Of a stretch of 64,000 nt of DNA, positions 54,088-62,819 are shown one piece after another (the first letter of the stretch is position 1; the number at the start of each line of letters is the position of its first letter). The notes beneath the pieces were generated by a model that saw only the letters and a program-made list of their open reading frames with translations, was not told the DNA's origin and searched no databases. The DNA is from Rhizobium rhododendri (lineage in GTDB: Bacteria; Pseudomonadota; Alphaproteobacteria; Rhizobiales; Rhizobiaceae): contig NZ_CP117268.1 of assembly GCF_007000325.2 (NCBI RefSeq), forward strand, positions 558,001 through 622,000. Reading direction: 5' to 3'. The position numbers and the translations under genes were made by a program.

Positions 54088-54668
54088 ACCTTGAGATCAG
54101 GCGGATCGTCACCTTCGTCGAGGAGACGCTGAGCGAGCAGGGGCAAGTGGTACAGCCGCCCGTCCGGCGCGCGGTTGCTGCCGCGGTTGTCAAAAATCCC
54201 TATGCCGGCGCCTTCGTCGCCGACCTATCTCCGCTCTATGACCTGGCGACGCCGCTTAGTGAGATGCTGGTGCAAAGGACAATTGCTCTGCTCGGTGTAC
54301 CTGCCTCAGCCATCCACAGTTTTGGCAAAGCGGCTGCCGTTGGCGAGGATGGCGAGCTGGAGCATGCGGCGGCCTTCCTGCACCCGAAGCTTGGGGCACC
54401 GATCCGCGCTGCACTGGCTGGCGGCGCGTCTATCATTCCGTCCTCCAAGAAGCGGGCAGGTCCGGGCGCCATCTTCGACATTCCGCTTGGCTACAAAGAT
54501 GCGGTCTATGTCCGCAGTCACTTCGACGGCGTCGAGGTCCGTATACCCGGTGCACCGAAAGCCAATGAGATCGTCATCGCCATCGCCTTGACGACCGGTG
54601 GGCGGCCCCTGCCACGTGTCGGTGGGCTGCAGCGCGCGGACGTAATAGGAAAGGATGGACTGCGGTAA
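54084..54668 (+). CDS. DUF1185 protein, copy 2
   Basis: 194 residues, the same length as copy 1 and clearly a tandem paralogue: VKNPYAGAFVADLSPLYDLA, SFGKAAAVGEDGELEHAAAF, KKRAGPGAIFDIPLGYKDA and YVRSHFDGVEVRIPGAPKANEI. Sequence has diverged widely, so duplication is old and the two may form a hetero-oligomer. Starts ATGA-coupled to copy 1. It ends the hyu operon, converging on the MarR gene 76 bases away. Confidence 0.85.
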   Translation: MNLEIRRIVTFVEETLSEQGQVVQPPVRRAVAAAVVKNPYAGAFVADLSPLYDLATPLSEMLVQRTIALLGVPASAIHSFGKAAAVGEDGELEHAAAFLHPKLGAPIRAALAGGASIIPSSKKRAGPGAIFDIPLGYKDAVYVRSHFDGVEVRIPGAPKANEIVIAIALTTGGRPLPRVGGLQRADVIGKDGLR

Positions 54669-54744
54669 CGCAAGTCTTTGGTCGACCTGTTGAGCGCCGG
54701 TTTTTTATCGAACGGTCGTCAATCCTTAAGGAAATAACCCAGGA

Positions 54745-55272
54745 TCACTTTAGGAGTGCCAGCATTGCGAGGAATCGTCGCTGGTCCCTGGGTTTCAGCG
54801 GTGCCAGCACCTCGTCGCTAACCCGCTTTGCGATCGGCAAGGTTTCCAATGCGAAATCGATACCCTTTTCGGTGAGGGCAACCAAATTGACACGCTGGTC
54901 CTCATCCGATGGGACGCGTTGCAGGAGGCCCGGATCCTGCAGTCGCTGCAGCATAGGGCTCAATGTCGCAGTGTCGATCGCCGTCAGGCGGCCGAGATTG
55001 ATCTGCGACATCGGTCCATAGCGCAAAAGGGTCGCGAGGATCGCCGATTGCGGTGGAGTCAGCGCATAACCTTCGAATGCTTTCTGGAAGATCGCCGTGG
55101 CTCTCTGATGCGCGAGCCGGATGATATGGGCATTGTGCTCCTCGAGCTTGTAGCCGATTTCGGCGAGCCGCAGGTCTATCGCCTCCCGCGATCTCGGCGC
55201 GTTATCCGCGGGTTGCTCGCGCGAACACTTGCCACCCTTCGGAGTTCGATCCTGGGTCTCGAGGGTTCCCAT
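54745..55272 (-). CDS. MarR-family transcriptional regulator, operon-internal
   Basis: 175 residues with a winged helix (LTPPQSAILATLLRYGPMSQINLGRL, DTATLSPMLQRLQDPGLL, wing VPSDEDQRVNLVALTEKG). Paralogous to the MarR at 48681-49187. It is the last gene of the nucleoside operon, 3 bases past the isochorismatase-fold gene, so it probably regulates this operon in response to a pathway intermediate, and perhaps the convergent hyu operon. Confidence 0.9.
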   Translation of the reverse strand: MGTLETQDRTPKGGKCSREQPADNAPRSREAIDLRLAEIGYKLEEHNAHIIRLAHQRATAIFQKAFEGYALTPPQSAILATLLRYGPMSQINLGRLTAIDTATLSPMLQRLQDPGLLQRVPSDEDQRVNLVALTEKGIDFALETLPIAKRVSDEVLAPLKPRDQRRFLAMLALLK

Positions 55273-55275
55273 CGC

Positions 55276-55917
55276 TTATGCTTCGAAAATCTGGTTGGAA
55301 ATCGCGATTTTACCGGCCAAGGCCGCGGTTACCGTCTCGGTGTCGGAGACCGTGCCGAAATGGGTGGCAATATCGTAAAGCGTCGAAACATGTTCGCGTG
55401 GTCCGGTCGCGGCACAGGCGTCGTGCGGCACGACGATATCGTAGCCCTGGAAAAAGCCGTCATGCACGGTCGATCGCACGCAGATGTTGGTGACGACACC
55501 AAAGACGACGAGCTGCGAGATCAGCATGTCTTTCAGCACGAGATCGAGGTCGGTCTGGAAGAAGGCCGAATAGCGGTGCTTGACGACGACGATGTCTTCG
55601 TCCTGCACTTCGAGATCGTCTATGACCTGCGTCGCCCAGGTATTCTCGACGCCATGCGGCGTGCGCTTCACCCATTCGCGATCTCGCCGCATGTTCTTGC
55701 GATGGGAATCGACGACGAAGATCACCGGCACGCCATTGGCTCGGGCAGCAGTGATCAGTGCCTTCTGCTGCGGCATCAGTGTTTCATAGCCGGGCAACAC
55801 CATCCGTCCGCCGGGCTTGCAGAACTCGTTGATCATGTCGATGACGATGACTGCCGTCTTGGTCGGGTCGAGTATCGCTGCGTCATCGTGGCGGTGGGCG
55901 GAAAATACGTCGGTCAT
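55276..55917 (-). CDS. isochorismatase-fold cysteine hydrolase
   Basis: 213 residues. The triad of the family is visible: Asp in KTAVIVIDMINEF, Lys in VVVKHRYSAFF, and the nucleophile Cys in FGVVTNICVRSTVHDGFF (cis-peptide V-V-T before it). Relatives hydrolyse amides such as N-carbamoylsarcosine, ureidoacrylate, nicotinamide or biuret. In a nucleoside-hydrolase operon a carbamoyl- or ureido-amide from base breakdown, or nicotinamide, is plausible. Starts after GGAG. The exact substrate is undetermined. Confidence 0.88.
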   Translation of the reverse strand: MTDVFSAHRHDDAAILDPTKTAVIVIDMINEFCKPGGRMVLPGYETLMPQQKALITAARANGVPVIFVVDSHRKNMRRDREWVKRTPHGVENTWATQVIDDLEVQDEDIVVVKHRYSAFFQTDLDLVLKDMLISQLVVFGVVTNICVRSTVHDGFFQGYDIVVPHDACAATGPREHVSTLYDIATHFGTVSDTETVTAALAGKIAISNQIFEA

Positions 55918-55944
55918 CCGAAAAACTCCGTGGTTCGTGGCGGG

Positions 55945-56880
55945 TCAGTCGCGCAGCAGCGTGTACATCAGTTCGAAGAAGCGGTCTGAATCGACACGGC
56001 TGGCCACCTTGCAGTTGGTCCCCAGTCCGCGCAGGTTCCAGTAGTCGGCAACCGTGGCGCCGAAAGTATGCGTCCCGGTCAGGTCGATCTCGACATGAGC
56101 GTCGCGCGTTTCAATCAAGGTCGGATCGATGACCACCGCCAGCGCCAGCGGGTCGTGTAGCGCGCCGCCGACGCCCATCTGGCCGCGATGCAGCTTCTCA
56201 TAAAATTTCAGCCAGTCCAGAACGACCTCACCGAGCTTGGTGTCGATTTTCCGCAACTCGGCGAACTGCTCCTCTTCGACCAGCACGTGCATAGTGACGT
56301 CGAGACCGACCATGGTGATGTCGAGCCCGCTTTCCAGCACGATTCTAGCGGCCTCGGGGTCGCAGAAGATATTGAACTCGGTCGGAGTGATGTATTCCGT
56401 CCGCCGGTAGAAGGCGCCGCCCATCAGCACGATCCTGGCGATCTTGTGCTTCAGCTGCGGATATTTCAGCAGAAACATACCGATATTGGTCAAGGGTCCC
56501 GTCGGCACCAGAACCACCGGTTCTTCCGCCTCGGACAGCACCTTGGCGATGAAGTCGACGCCATGCATGTCGACGAGCGGCATCGACGCCTCGGGCAGAT
56601 AGGTCGTGCCATCGAGGCCACTCGGCCCGTCAGCTGTGCCGAGCACGAGGGAGCGCGCCAGCGGCGAAACACAGCCGGCTGCGATCGGCACATCGGTCGC
56701 GCCGATGAACTCGAGAATCCTCCGCGCATTGGTGGTGGTGCGGTCAAGGGTGGCATTGCCGCAGACCGTCGTTACCCCGAGAAGGTCGATGGCTGGAGAG
56801 CGATGCGCCATGACCAGGGCGATGGCGTCGTCATGACCTGGATCGCAGTCTATGAGCACAGGGATTTTCTTCATCATCAT
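55945..56880 (-). CDS. inosine-uridine-preferring nucleoside hydrolase family protein 1
   Basis: About 311 residues. Hydrolyses N-ribosides to base and ribose using a Ca2+ site. The N-terminal motif DCDPGHDDAIAL is canonical D-x-D-P-G-x-D-D. VLVPTGPLTNIGMFL and the middle Asp region (GGAFYRRTEYITPTEFNIFCDPEAA) follow, and HDPLA near the end carries the catalytic-loop His. Three ATG codons in a row at 56880-56872 make the start ambiguous by a few residues. It lies just after the second hydrolase gene on the same strand. Confidence 0.9.
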   Translation of the reverse strand: MMMKKIPVLIDCDPGHDDAIALVMAHRSPAIDLLGVTTVCGNATLDRTTTNARRILEFIGATDVPIAAGCVSPLARSLVLGTADGPSGLDGTTYLPEASMPLVDMHGVDFIAKVLSEAEEPVVLVPTGPLTNIGMFLLKYPQLKHKIARIVLMGGAFYRRTEYITPTEFNIFCDPEAARIVLESGLDITMVGLDVTMHVLVEEEQFAELRKIDTKLGEVVLDWLKFYEKLHRGQMGVGGALHDPLALAVVIDPTLIETRDAHVEIDLTGTHTFGATVADYWNLRGLGTNCKVASRVDSDRFFELMYTLLRD

Positions 56881-56884
56881 TTTC

Positions 56885-57892
56885 CTATGCCAATGCGCCA
56901 ATGGCGCTCTTAAACAATTTCAGGAATTTCTTGCCGTCGAGGTCCTGGCAGATGCGGGTCGTCGCAGGTCCGGAAAACGGCAGTATCTGTCGGCCGCGGA
57001 ATGCCACCGTTTGGCCGCGCACCAAGCGTTCGCTGAGGGCAACATCTACGAACAGCGGCTCTGTCATGGAGAAGAATTCTGGATGCAGCACTGCACTCAC
57101 CGCGATCGCGTCATCGAGCGGAAAGCCGACGAGCTTGAAGAACTCCCGCCAGATGTCGATGTAGATCGGAAACGTCCTCTGGACGTAGGACACCACGGTG
57201 CTGTCGGGATAGAGCGATCCGAGATCGTTCAGGTCGTCGCGCGTCAGCATGGAGGCAGCGACGCGGTTGTCCTCGCAGACGTCGAGCGGGACGAGGATGA
57301 CTGGCGCGCCGCTGGCAAGCACCACGCGTGCCGCTTCCGGGTCGGCCCAGATGTTGTATTCGGAGACCGGTGTCATGTTGCCGGGCGTCTGGAAGCAGCC
57401 GCCGAGGACGACGATCTGCTTGACCAAACCGGCGATATCGGGGGCCATGCGCAGCGCCAGGGCAACATTCGTTTGTGGTCCGGTTGCGACGATCGAGATC
57501 TCGCCGGGATTGGCCCGCACGGTATCGATGATGAAGTCCGTGGCGTGCTTTTGCATCGCCTGGCGTTTCGGGGGAGGGGCCTTCGGATTGAAGTCCCTCA
57601 GCCGGTCGCCAAAGCGCGCCTGCAACTGCTTTTCGAAATTCACGGGCGCCAGCATGTCAGCGGCCGAATTGCCGACGATTGGACGGAAGGCGCCAGCGGC
57701 GACCGGGATATCGTCGCGGCCTGCCAGCGATAGCGTGTTGAGGACGACGTTGGTAACCTGCTCGATGTCGCCGGCCGCCCCGGTGCAGGCAGTGACGCCC
57801 TCCAGTGAGATACCTTCGCATCCGAGCGCAAAGAGGATGGCAAGGATGTCGTCACCGGCCGAGTCCACATCCAAAATTATTCGTTCCATCAT
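56885..57892 (-). CDS. nucleoside hydrolase family protein 2, variant metal motif
   Basis: 335 residues, same fold as its neighbour (IVATGPQTNVALAL, VVLGGCFQTPGNMTPVSEYN, FPLDDAIAV near the end). The metal motif is DVDSAGDDILA, where the usual Pro-Gly is Ser-Ala; the aspartates are kept. The usual His of HDPLA is Leu-Asp-Asp (PLDDAIA). These changes suggest different substrate preference, not loss. The gene follows the permease gene by 12 bases. Confidence 0.88.
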   Translation of the reverse strand: MMERIILDVDSAGDDILAILFALGCEGISLEGVTACTGAAGDIEQVTNVVLNTLSLAGRDDIPVAAGAFRPIVGNSAADMLAPVNFEKQLQARFGDRLRDFNPKAPPPKRQAMQKHATDFIIDTVRANPGEISIVATGPQTNVALALRMAPDIAGLVKQIVVLGGCFQTPGNMTPVSEYNIWADPEAARVVLASGAPVILVPLDVCEDNRVAASMLTRDDLNDLGSLYPDSTVVSYVQRTFPIYIDIWREFFKLVGFPLDDAIAVSAVLHPEFFSMTEPLFVDVALSERLVRGQTVAFRGRQILPFSGPATTRICQDLDGKKFLKLFKSAIGALA

Positions 57893-57904
57893 GGCTCCGT
57901 GGCC

Positions 57905-58852
57905 TTACGCCCGTTTGAGAAGAGAGAAGCTTTCAAGCGTTTCCCGGACGACCTTTGGCCGCTGGCGGTAGGTCAGCCCGAACAGTGCCAACAGCGACAC
58001 CAGATAGGGCACCATCAGCACGAGGTAGGAAGAGACGCCGAAGGTCTGTAGCCGCAGCGAGGCGGCGTCGGAAAAGCCGAACAGCAGGCAGCCGAACAGC
58101 ACCTTCAGCGGGTCGCCATTTGAAAAGATCAGCACGGCGACGGCCATGAAACCGCGGCCCGACGACATGTTCTCGGCAAACATGGTGATATAGCCGAGCG
58201 ACAGATGCGCACCGGCCAGGCCCGCGAGCACGCCGCAGAGCAGCGAAGCAATGTGCTGCATCCGCGCTGATGGGATGCCGATCGCCTCGGCTGCCTCCGG
58301 CTTCTCGCCGACGACGCGGATATAGAGGCCGAGACGCGTGCGATAGAGGATCAGCCAGACAAGGAAGACGGCGATGAAGGCGAAATAGACGAGTGGCGTG
58401 TAACCGGACAGCGCGCGGCCAACTTGGCCCAGCATGGCGATGCCAGGAATGTCGATCCGCGGCAGCCCGACAATGTCGCCGCGGACAATTGATCCACGCA
58501 CGCCGAAGATCGCCTTGGTGAGCGAGATCGTCAGGCCGCCGGCGAGGATGTTGAGCGCCAGGCCGACGACAACCTCGTTGGCCCGTAATGTGACGACCAG
58601 CAGCGAGAACAGTCCGGCCATGGTCACGGCCGCTAGCACGCCGCATAGCACGCCGCCCAGCGCCGAGCCGGTCCAGATTGAACCGAGTACGGCGCAGAAG
58701 GCACCCATCAGCATCTGTCCCTCAAGGCCGATGTTGAAGATGCCGGCCTTGGTGGTGAAGGTGCCGCCGAGCGCGACCAACAGGATGGGCGCGGTCGTGC
58801 GCAAGGTTGCGGCAATCAGCGCCAGATTGAAGATCTTTTCTAGAATTTCCAT
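57905..58852 (-). CDS. nucleoside-type ABC transporter permease (YufQ/NupQ type)
   Basis: 315-residue permease of the BMP-linked nucleoside family. Hydrophobic helices and the family sequence GGTFTTKAGIFNIGLEGQMLMGAF are present, as is GENMSSGRGFMAVAV-like FAENMSSGRGFMAVAVLIF. It overlaps the other permease gene by 13 bases. Confidence 0.93.
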   Translation of the reverse strand: MEILEKIFNLALIAATLRTTAPILLVALGGTFTTKAGIFNIGLEGQMLMGAFCAVLGSIWTGSALGGVLCGVLAAVTMAGLFSLLVVTLRANEVVVGLALNILAGGLTISLTKAIFGVRGSIVRGDIVGLPRIDIPGIAMLGQVGRALSGYTPLVYFAFIAVFLVWLILYRTRLGLYIRVVGEKPEAAEAIGIPSARMQHIASLLCGVLAGLAGAHLSLGYITMFAENMSSGRGFMAVAVLIFSNGDPLKVLFGCLLFGFSDAASLRLQTFGVSSYLVLMVPYLVSLLALFGLTYRQRPKVVRETLESFSLLKRA

Positions 58853-59940
58853 CGACGCTCTCCCTGACGGCTGTCGCGGCGGCGGCGCACTAGAATCTGC
58901 GCCGAAACGCAGAGAATGATCAAGGCCTGGATCACCGTGATGATTTCGCGCGACGCCGTCGTCTCCACCTCCATCAGCAGCGATCCTGCCCTGAGCGCAC
59001 CGAAGAATAGCGCCACGCCGACCATGCCGATCGGGCTGCCATTGGCAAGAAGGGCGGCGATCACGCCATCGAAACCGAAGCCCGGCGCAAAGCCTTCCAT
59101 GAAGCGATGGTGCACGCCGAGCGTCTCGACACCGCCGGCCAGCCCGCCGACTGCGCCTGACACCAAAAGGATGACGAGGATGTTGCGCTTGACTTTAACG
59201 CCGCCATATTCGGCGAACTTCAAATTGGCCCCCATGGCGCTCATCGAGTAGCCGGCGCTGGTCCGCTTTAGGAACAGCTGCAGGCCAAAGGCAAGCGCGA
59301 TGCCAATCAACAGCCCGAGATTGACACGGGAATCGTTCATCAGATGCGGCAGCTCGGCGGTGGCTGCAATGGGCGCCGTTTCCGACCAGCCGCCCGGGCG
59401 CTTGAAGACGCTGATCGTCAGATAGGACGTCAACAGCACGGCAACGTAATTGGCCAGGATGGTCGAGACGACCTCGTTGGTGCCGTAGCGGGCCCGGAAG
59501 AAGGCCGGTATCGCGACCCAGAGTGCACCCGTAAGGACGGCTGCCGCCAGCGCAACCAGCAAATGAATGACCGGCGGCAGAGTAAAGCCGAAACCGACCC
59601 AGGCGGCGGCAAAACCACCGACATAGAGCTGGCCTTCGACGCCGATATTGAACAGTCCGCCACGCAAGGCAATGCAGGCTGCCACACCGCAGATGATGAT
59701 GGGGGTCGCCTGAAGCAGCGAGCCAGCGATGCGTTCGCTATTGCCGAACGCGCCGCGCAATAACGTCGCGAACACATGCGTGGGATTTTCGCCGACGGCA
59801 ATGATGATGATCGCACCGCCGATTAGCGAGATGCCGATAGCCAGCATTTGGCCGAACATGCCCTCGGCCCAGTCGGGGAATTTCATACGGCGCTTTGGTG
59901 CGACCAGGACCGTTTGTGCGTCGTCGCGGCTCGCGGTCAT
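58840..59940 (-). CDS. nucleoside-type ABC transporter permease (YufP/NupP type)
   Basis: 366-residue permease. The segment CIALRGGLFNIGVEGQLYVGGF is typical of this family and mirrors the GLEGQ region of the partner. Basic N-terminal tail, then helices beginning MLAIGISLIGGAIIIIAV. Overlaps the ATPase stop by ATGA. With the partner it forms a heteromeric channel for nucleosides. Confidence 0.93.
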   Translation of the reverse strand: MTASRDDAQTVLVAPKRRMKFPDWAEGMFGQMLAIGISLIGGAIIIIAVGENPTHVFATLLRGAFGNSERIAGSLLQATPIIICGVAACIALRGGLFNIGVEGQLYVGGFAAAWVGFGFTLPPVIHLLVALAAAVLTGALWVAIPAFFRARYGTNEVVSTILANYVAVLLTSYLTISVFKRPGGWSETAPIAATAELPHLMNDSRVNLGLLIGIALAFGLQLFLKRTSAGYSMSAMGANLKFAEYGGVKVKRNILVILLVSGAVGGLAGGVETLGVHHRFMEGFAPGFGFDGVIAALLANGSPIGMVGVALFFGALRAGSLLMEVETTASREIITVIQALIILCVSAQILVRRRRDSRQGERRWKF

Positions 59941-61493
59941 GAGGCCACCTTCATTTCACCGGCCTGGCGTCCGGCCATCAGGAATCCGATCTCGTCCTCG
60001 GTCGTGTTGTCCGGATCGACTTCTCCGACGATACGCCCGGCAAACATCACCAGGATACGATCGGCCAGCTTGAGAACTTCGTCCAGCTGCACGGAGATCA
60101 GCAGTATTGCGGCGCCGATTTGCCGTTGCCGGATGATCTCGTCGTGGATTCCTTCCATGGCACCGATGTCCACGCCGCGTGTCGGCTGATCAATGAGCAG
60201 GAAGGGTGCTCCACGGGAGAATTCACGGGCCAACACGACCTTTTGCATATTGCCGCCGGATAGCGTCCTGACCGCGGCTCGATGGCCGGTCGCACGGATG
60301 TCAAACTGCTTGATCAGCCGTTCGGCTTGCTGCTTGACATGCGTCCAGCGAATGAAGCCGCACTTGGCAAACGGCGCTGAGTGCTGCCGTCCCATCAGGA
60401 TGTTCGACGCGATGGAAGCCGAGGCATCAACGCCGCGCACCAATCTGTTACCTGGCACATGCGAGAGCCCGGCGATGCGAACGGTTAGCGGATCCTGCCC
60501 CTGCACGGGCGTCTGGCATAGTTGGATGACGCCGTGGCTCGGTTGGCGTAGGCCTGAAATCACTTCCGCCAGTTCGGTCTGGCCATTGCCATCGACGCCA
60601 ACGATGCCGATGATCTCGCCGGCCCTGACCTTGAAATTGATGTCGCTCAGCGTCGGCAGGCCGCGATCGTCGCGGGCACAGACCTCGCGCAGATCAAGCA
60701 CCGGCTCTCCCGTCACCGCGCCTCGCGGCCGGCGATCGAAATTGACGGCCCGGCCGACCATCATCCGGACGAGCTCGTCTTCCGAGACTTCGCTGGTCGG
60801 CCTGGTGCCGACCACGCGGCCGTCGCGAAGCACCGTGATCGTGTCGGAGACCTCCATCACTTCCGACAGGTGATGCGAGATGAAGATCACCGTCATGCCT
60901 TTTTCCGTAAAGGATCGCAGGATTCGGAATAGGTCCCGGCTTTCCTGCGGCGTCAGTACGGCTGTGGGTTCGTCCAAAATGACAATCTTCGCACCGCGGG
61001 CGAGCACTTTGAGTATCTCGACCCTTTGCTCGATACCAACCGAGAGCTCTGCAACGCGACGATCCGGATCGACCTGAAGGCCGAAGGCTGTCGACAGTTC
61101 GCGGACCCGTGCGCTCTGCGCTTTGCGATCGATGAGACCGCCTTTGGTGATTTCCATGCCGAGAAAAATGTTTTCGGCAACGGTCAGCGACGGCACCAGC
61201 TTGAAGTGCTGGTGCACCATGCCGAGACCGAGCGCGATCGCCTTGCGCGGCGAATCCATCACCACCGGTTCACCATCAATGCTCAGAACCCCTGCGTCTG
61301 GCTGGTAGAGGCCGAAGAGGACATTCATCAACGTCGTCTTTCCAGCACCGTTCTCCCCGACCAGCGCATGGATCTCGCCCTTGCGAACCGCGAGATTGAC
61401 GTCGCTGTTGGCCGTCTGCGGGCCGAAGCGTTTTGTGACGCCGGACATTTCGATCGCGTAAGCCATCAAGCTCTCATCGTTTTCAACGGCCAT
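59937..61493 (-). CDS. nucleoside-type ABC transporter ATPase with two ABC domains (YufO/NupO type)
   Basis: 518 residues (or 509 if ATG 61466 is used). Domain 1 has Walker A GENGAGKTTLMN, signature LSVGIEQRVEILKVL and Walker B IVILDEPTAVLTP. Domain 2 has a degenerate Walker A (GVDGNGQTEL), signature LSGGNMQKVVLARE and LLIDQPTRGVDIG. This tandem arrangement is normal for sugar/nucleoside importers of this class. It sits about 100 bases after the binding-protein gene, with a hairpin between. Confidence 0.93.
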   Translation of the reverse strand: MAVENDESLMAYAIEMSGVTKRFGPQTANSDVNLAVRKGEIHALVGENGAGKTTLMNVLFGLYQPDAGVLSIDGEPVVMDSPRKAIALGLGMVHQHFKLVPSLTVAENIFLGMEITKGGLIDRKAQSARVRELSTAFGLQVDPDRRVAELSVGIEQRVEILKVLARGAKIVILDEPTAVLTPQESRDLFRILRSFTEKGMTVIFISHHLSEVMEVSDTITVLRDGRVVGTRPTSEVSEDELVRMMVGRAVNFDRRPRGAVTGEPVLDLREVCARDDRGLPTLSDINFKVRAGEIIGIVGVDGNGQTELAEVISGLRQPSHGVIQLCQTPVQGQDPLTVRIAGLSHVPGNRLVRGVDASASIASNILMGRQHSAPFAKCGFIRWTHVKQQAERLIKQFDIRATGHRAAVRTLSGGNMQKVVLAREFSRGAPFLLIDQPTRGVDIGAMEGIHDEIIRQRQIGAAILLISVQLDEVLKLADRILVMFAGRIVGEVDPDNTTEDEIGFLMAGRQAGEMKVAS

Positions 61494-61515
61494 TGACCTA
61501 AATCAAAAAGGAGGG

Positions 61516-61546
61516 ACTTGGCGCGAATAGAATCGCCGCGCCAAGT
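61516..61546 (-). promoter_or_regulatory. intercistronic hairpin after the binding-protein gene
   Basis: ACTTGGCGCG (61516-61525) pairs perfectly with CGCGCCAAGT (61537-61546) around an 11-base loop, between the binding-protein stop and the ATPase start. Such hairpins often lower expression of downstream genes or protect the binding-protein mRNA. Confidence 0.6.
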
Positions 61547-61594
61547 TGGACCAAGATTCCGAACTGGAGACCCGATCAGACCCTGGGCTTTGCT

Positions 61595-62602
61595 CTACTT
61601 GTTTAGAGCCACGGAGATCGTGCCGTCGGCGACGCCCTTGCGCATAGCTTCAAGCTTGGTCATGACATCGGTCGGGATCTTGTCCTTGACCTGATCACAA
61701 ACCTTCAGCTCGACGCCGCCTGACTTGATGCCGTAGAGTACGGAGCCGTCCTTAATAGGATCGTCGCCACTGACCTGGCCTTTGATCATGTTGTAGACTG
61801 CGATGTCGCCACGTTTCATCATGGATGCCAAGATGTTGCCCGGTGCGGTGGCGCATTGGTCGATGTCAACGCCGATCGCGTATTTGTTGGCGGCCTTGGC
61901 GGCTTGAAGAACACCCTCACCAGTCGGCCCCGCTGCCTGGTAGATTATATCGATGTCCTGACCGTACATAGCCATCGCCACTTCGCTGCCCTTGGCCGGA
62001 TCGTCGAAGGTGCCAGCAAACACACTGTTGACCTTCACGTCCTTGGAAGCTTTGGCGACGCCCTGCTCCATACCCATAAGAAAGTTATGAATGACGGGGA
62101 TGTCGCGGCCGCCGATGAAGCCGACTTGCGAAGAGTCGGCGAAGCCGTCAACTTTTTCCGCTGTCAACATGCCCGCAAGGCCGCCCGCGAGGTATGAACC
62201 CTCTTCCTCTGAAAATTTGACATAGGTCATCGTCGGGCTATCGAGCACGCCATCAATGAAGACAAAGCGTTGCTTTGGGTAGGCGGCATGCGACTTCTGG
62301 AGCGCGTCGACCAATTCCCAGCCCATGACGAAGATGACATCGTAATTGCCATCCTTGGCCAGGTTGTTGAATTGCTCCTCATAGTCGAGCGCGCGATTAC
62401 CGGTGTCAACGATCTTCAGCTCGATGCCGAGATCCTTCTTGGCCTTGTCTAAGCCATTGACGATCGAAATGCCGAAGCCCTGCGAGAAATATCCCGAAAT
62501 CGCCGCGACCTTGAGCTGAGCGGCATCCGCAGCCGTTGCTCCGAAGGCCAGAGTGGCGATCATCGCCGAACTGGCAAGCACTTTCCTGAAAATCGAAATC
62601 AT
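61595..62602 (-). CDS. BMP-family ABC transporter substrate-binding protein (nucleoside-binding)
   Basis: 335 residues from ATG 62602 with signal peptide (SAMIATLAFGATAADA). The BMP/Med fold is shown by ISGYFSQGFGISIVNGLDKA, VIFVMGWELVDAL, VGFIGGRDIPVIHNFLMG and GPTGEGVLQAAKAA. GGGA precedes the ATG. It is the first gene of the nucleoside operon and probably captures purine or pyrimidine nucleosides. The promoter area carries an 8-2-8 palindrome about 80-97 bases upstream. Confidence 0.93.
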   Translation of the reverse strand: MISIFRKVLASSAMIATLAFGATAADAAQLKVAAISGYFSQGFGISIVNGLDKAKKDLGIELKIVDTGNRALDYEEQFNNLAKDGNYDVIFVMGWELVDALQKSHAAYPKQRFVFIDGVLDSPTMTYVKFSEEEGSYLAGGLAGMLTAEKVDGFADSSQVGFIGGRDIPVIHNFLMGMEQGVAKASKDVKVNSVFAGTFDDPAKGSEVAMAMYGQDIDIIYQAAGPTGEGVLQAAKAANKYAIGVDIDQCATAPGNILASMMKRGDIAVYNMIKGQVSGDDPIKDGSVLYGIKSGGVELKVCDQVKDKIPTDVMTKLEAMRKGVADGTISVALNK

Positions 62603-62681
62603 GATCGTTCCCACTCTGTTGTTGTTTGTTAGCCCGAACCGCCGTTTCAAGCGCATCCCAGTCAGCGCAGGTCGATCTATA

Positions 62682-62699
62682 TAGTTCGTGGACGAACTA
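62682..62699. promoter_or_regulatory. palindromic operator TAGTTCGT-GG-ACGAACTA
   Basis: A perfect 8-base inverted repeat around GG, in the divergent region between the BMP gene (minus, start 62602) and the epimerase gene (plus, start 62820). It resembles ROK-family or GntR-type repressor sites. The regulator gene is not next to it; the two MarR proteins of the window are candidates but unproven. Confidence 0.65.
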
Positions 62700-62819
62700 A
62701 ACTGAGCCGCAAATTCAACGTTTGTCAAGCAGGGTGCAATCAGAAATATTGTTGGACTACGGACGGATTTTTAGCTTAACTTGCTCTGCGACGCGGGGTC
62801 GGCGGAGGTAAATGCAGGG

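Noticed and set aside
55276-55917. Biuret hydrolase or nicotinamidase as a specific call
   Set aside because: The triad is shared by the whole isochorismatase fold, and the lid and substrate residues do not clearly match either enzyme.
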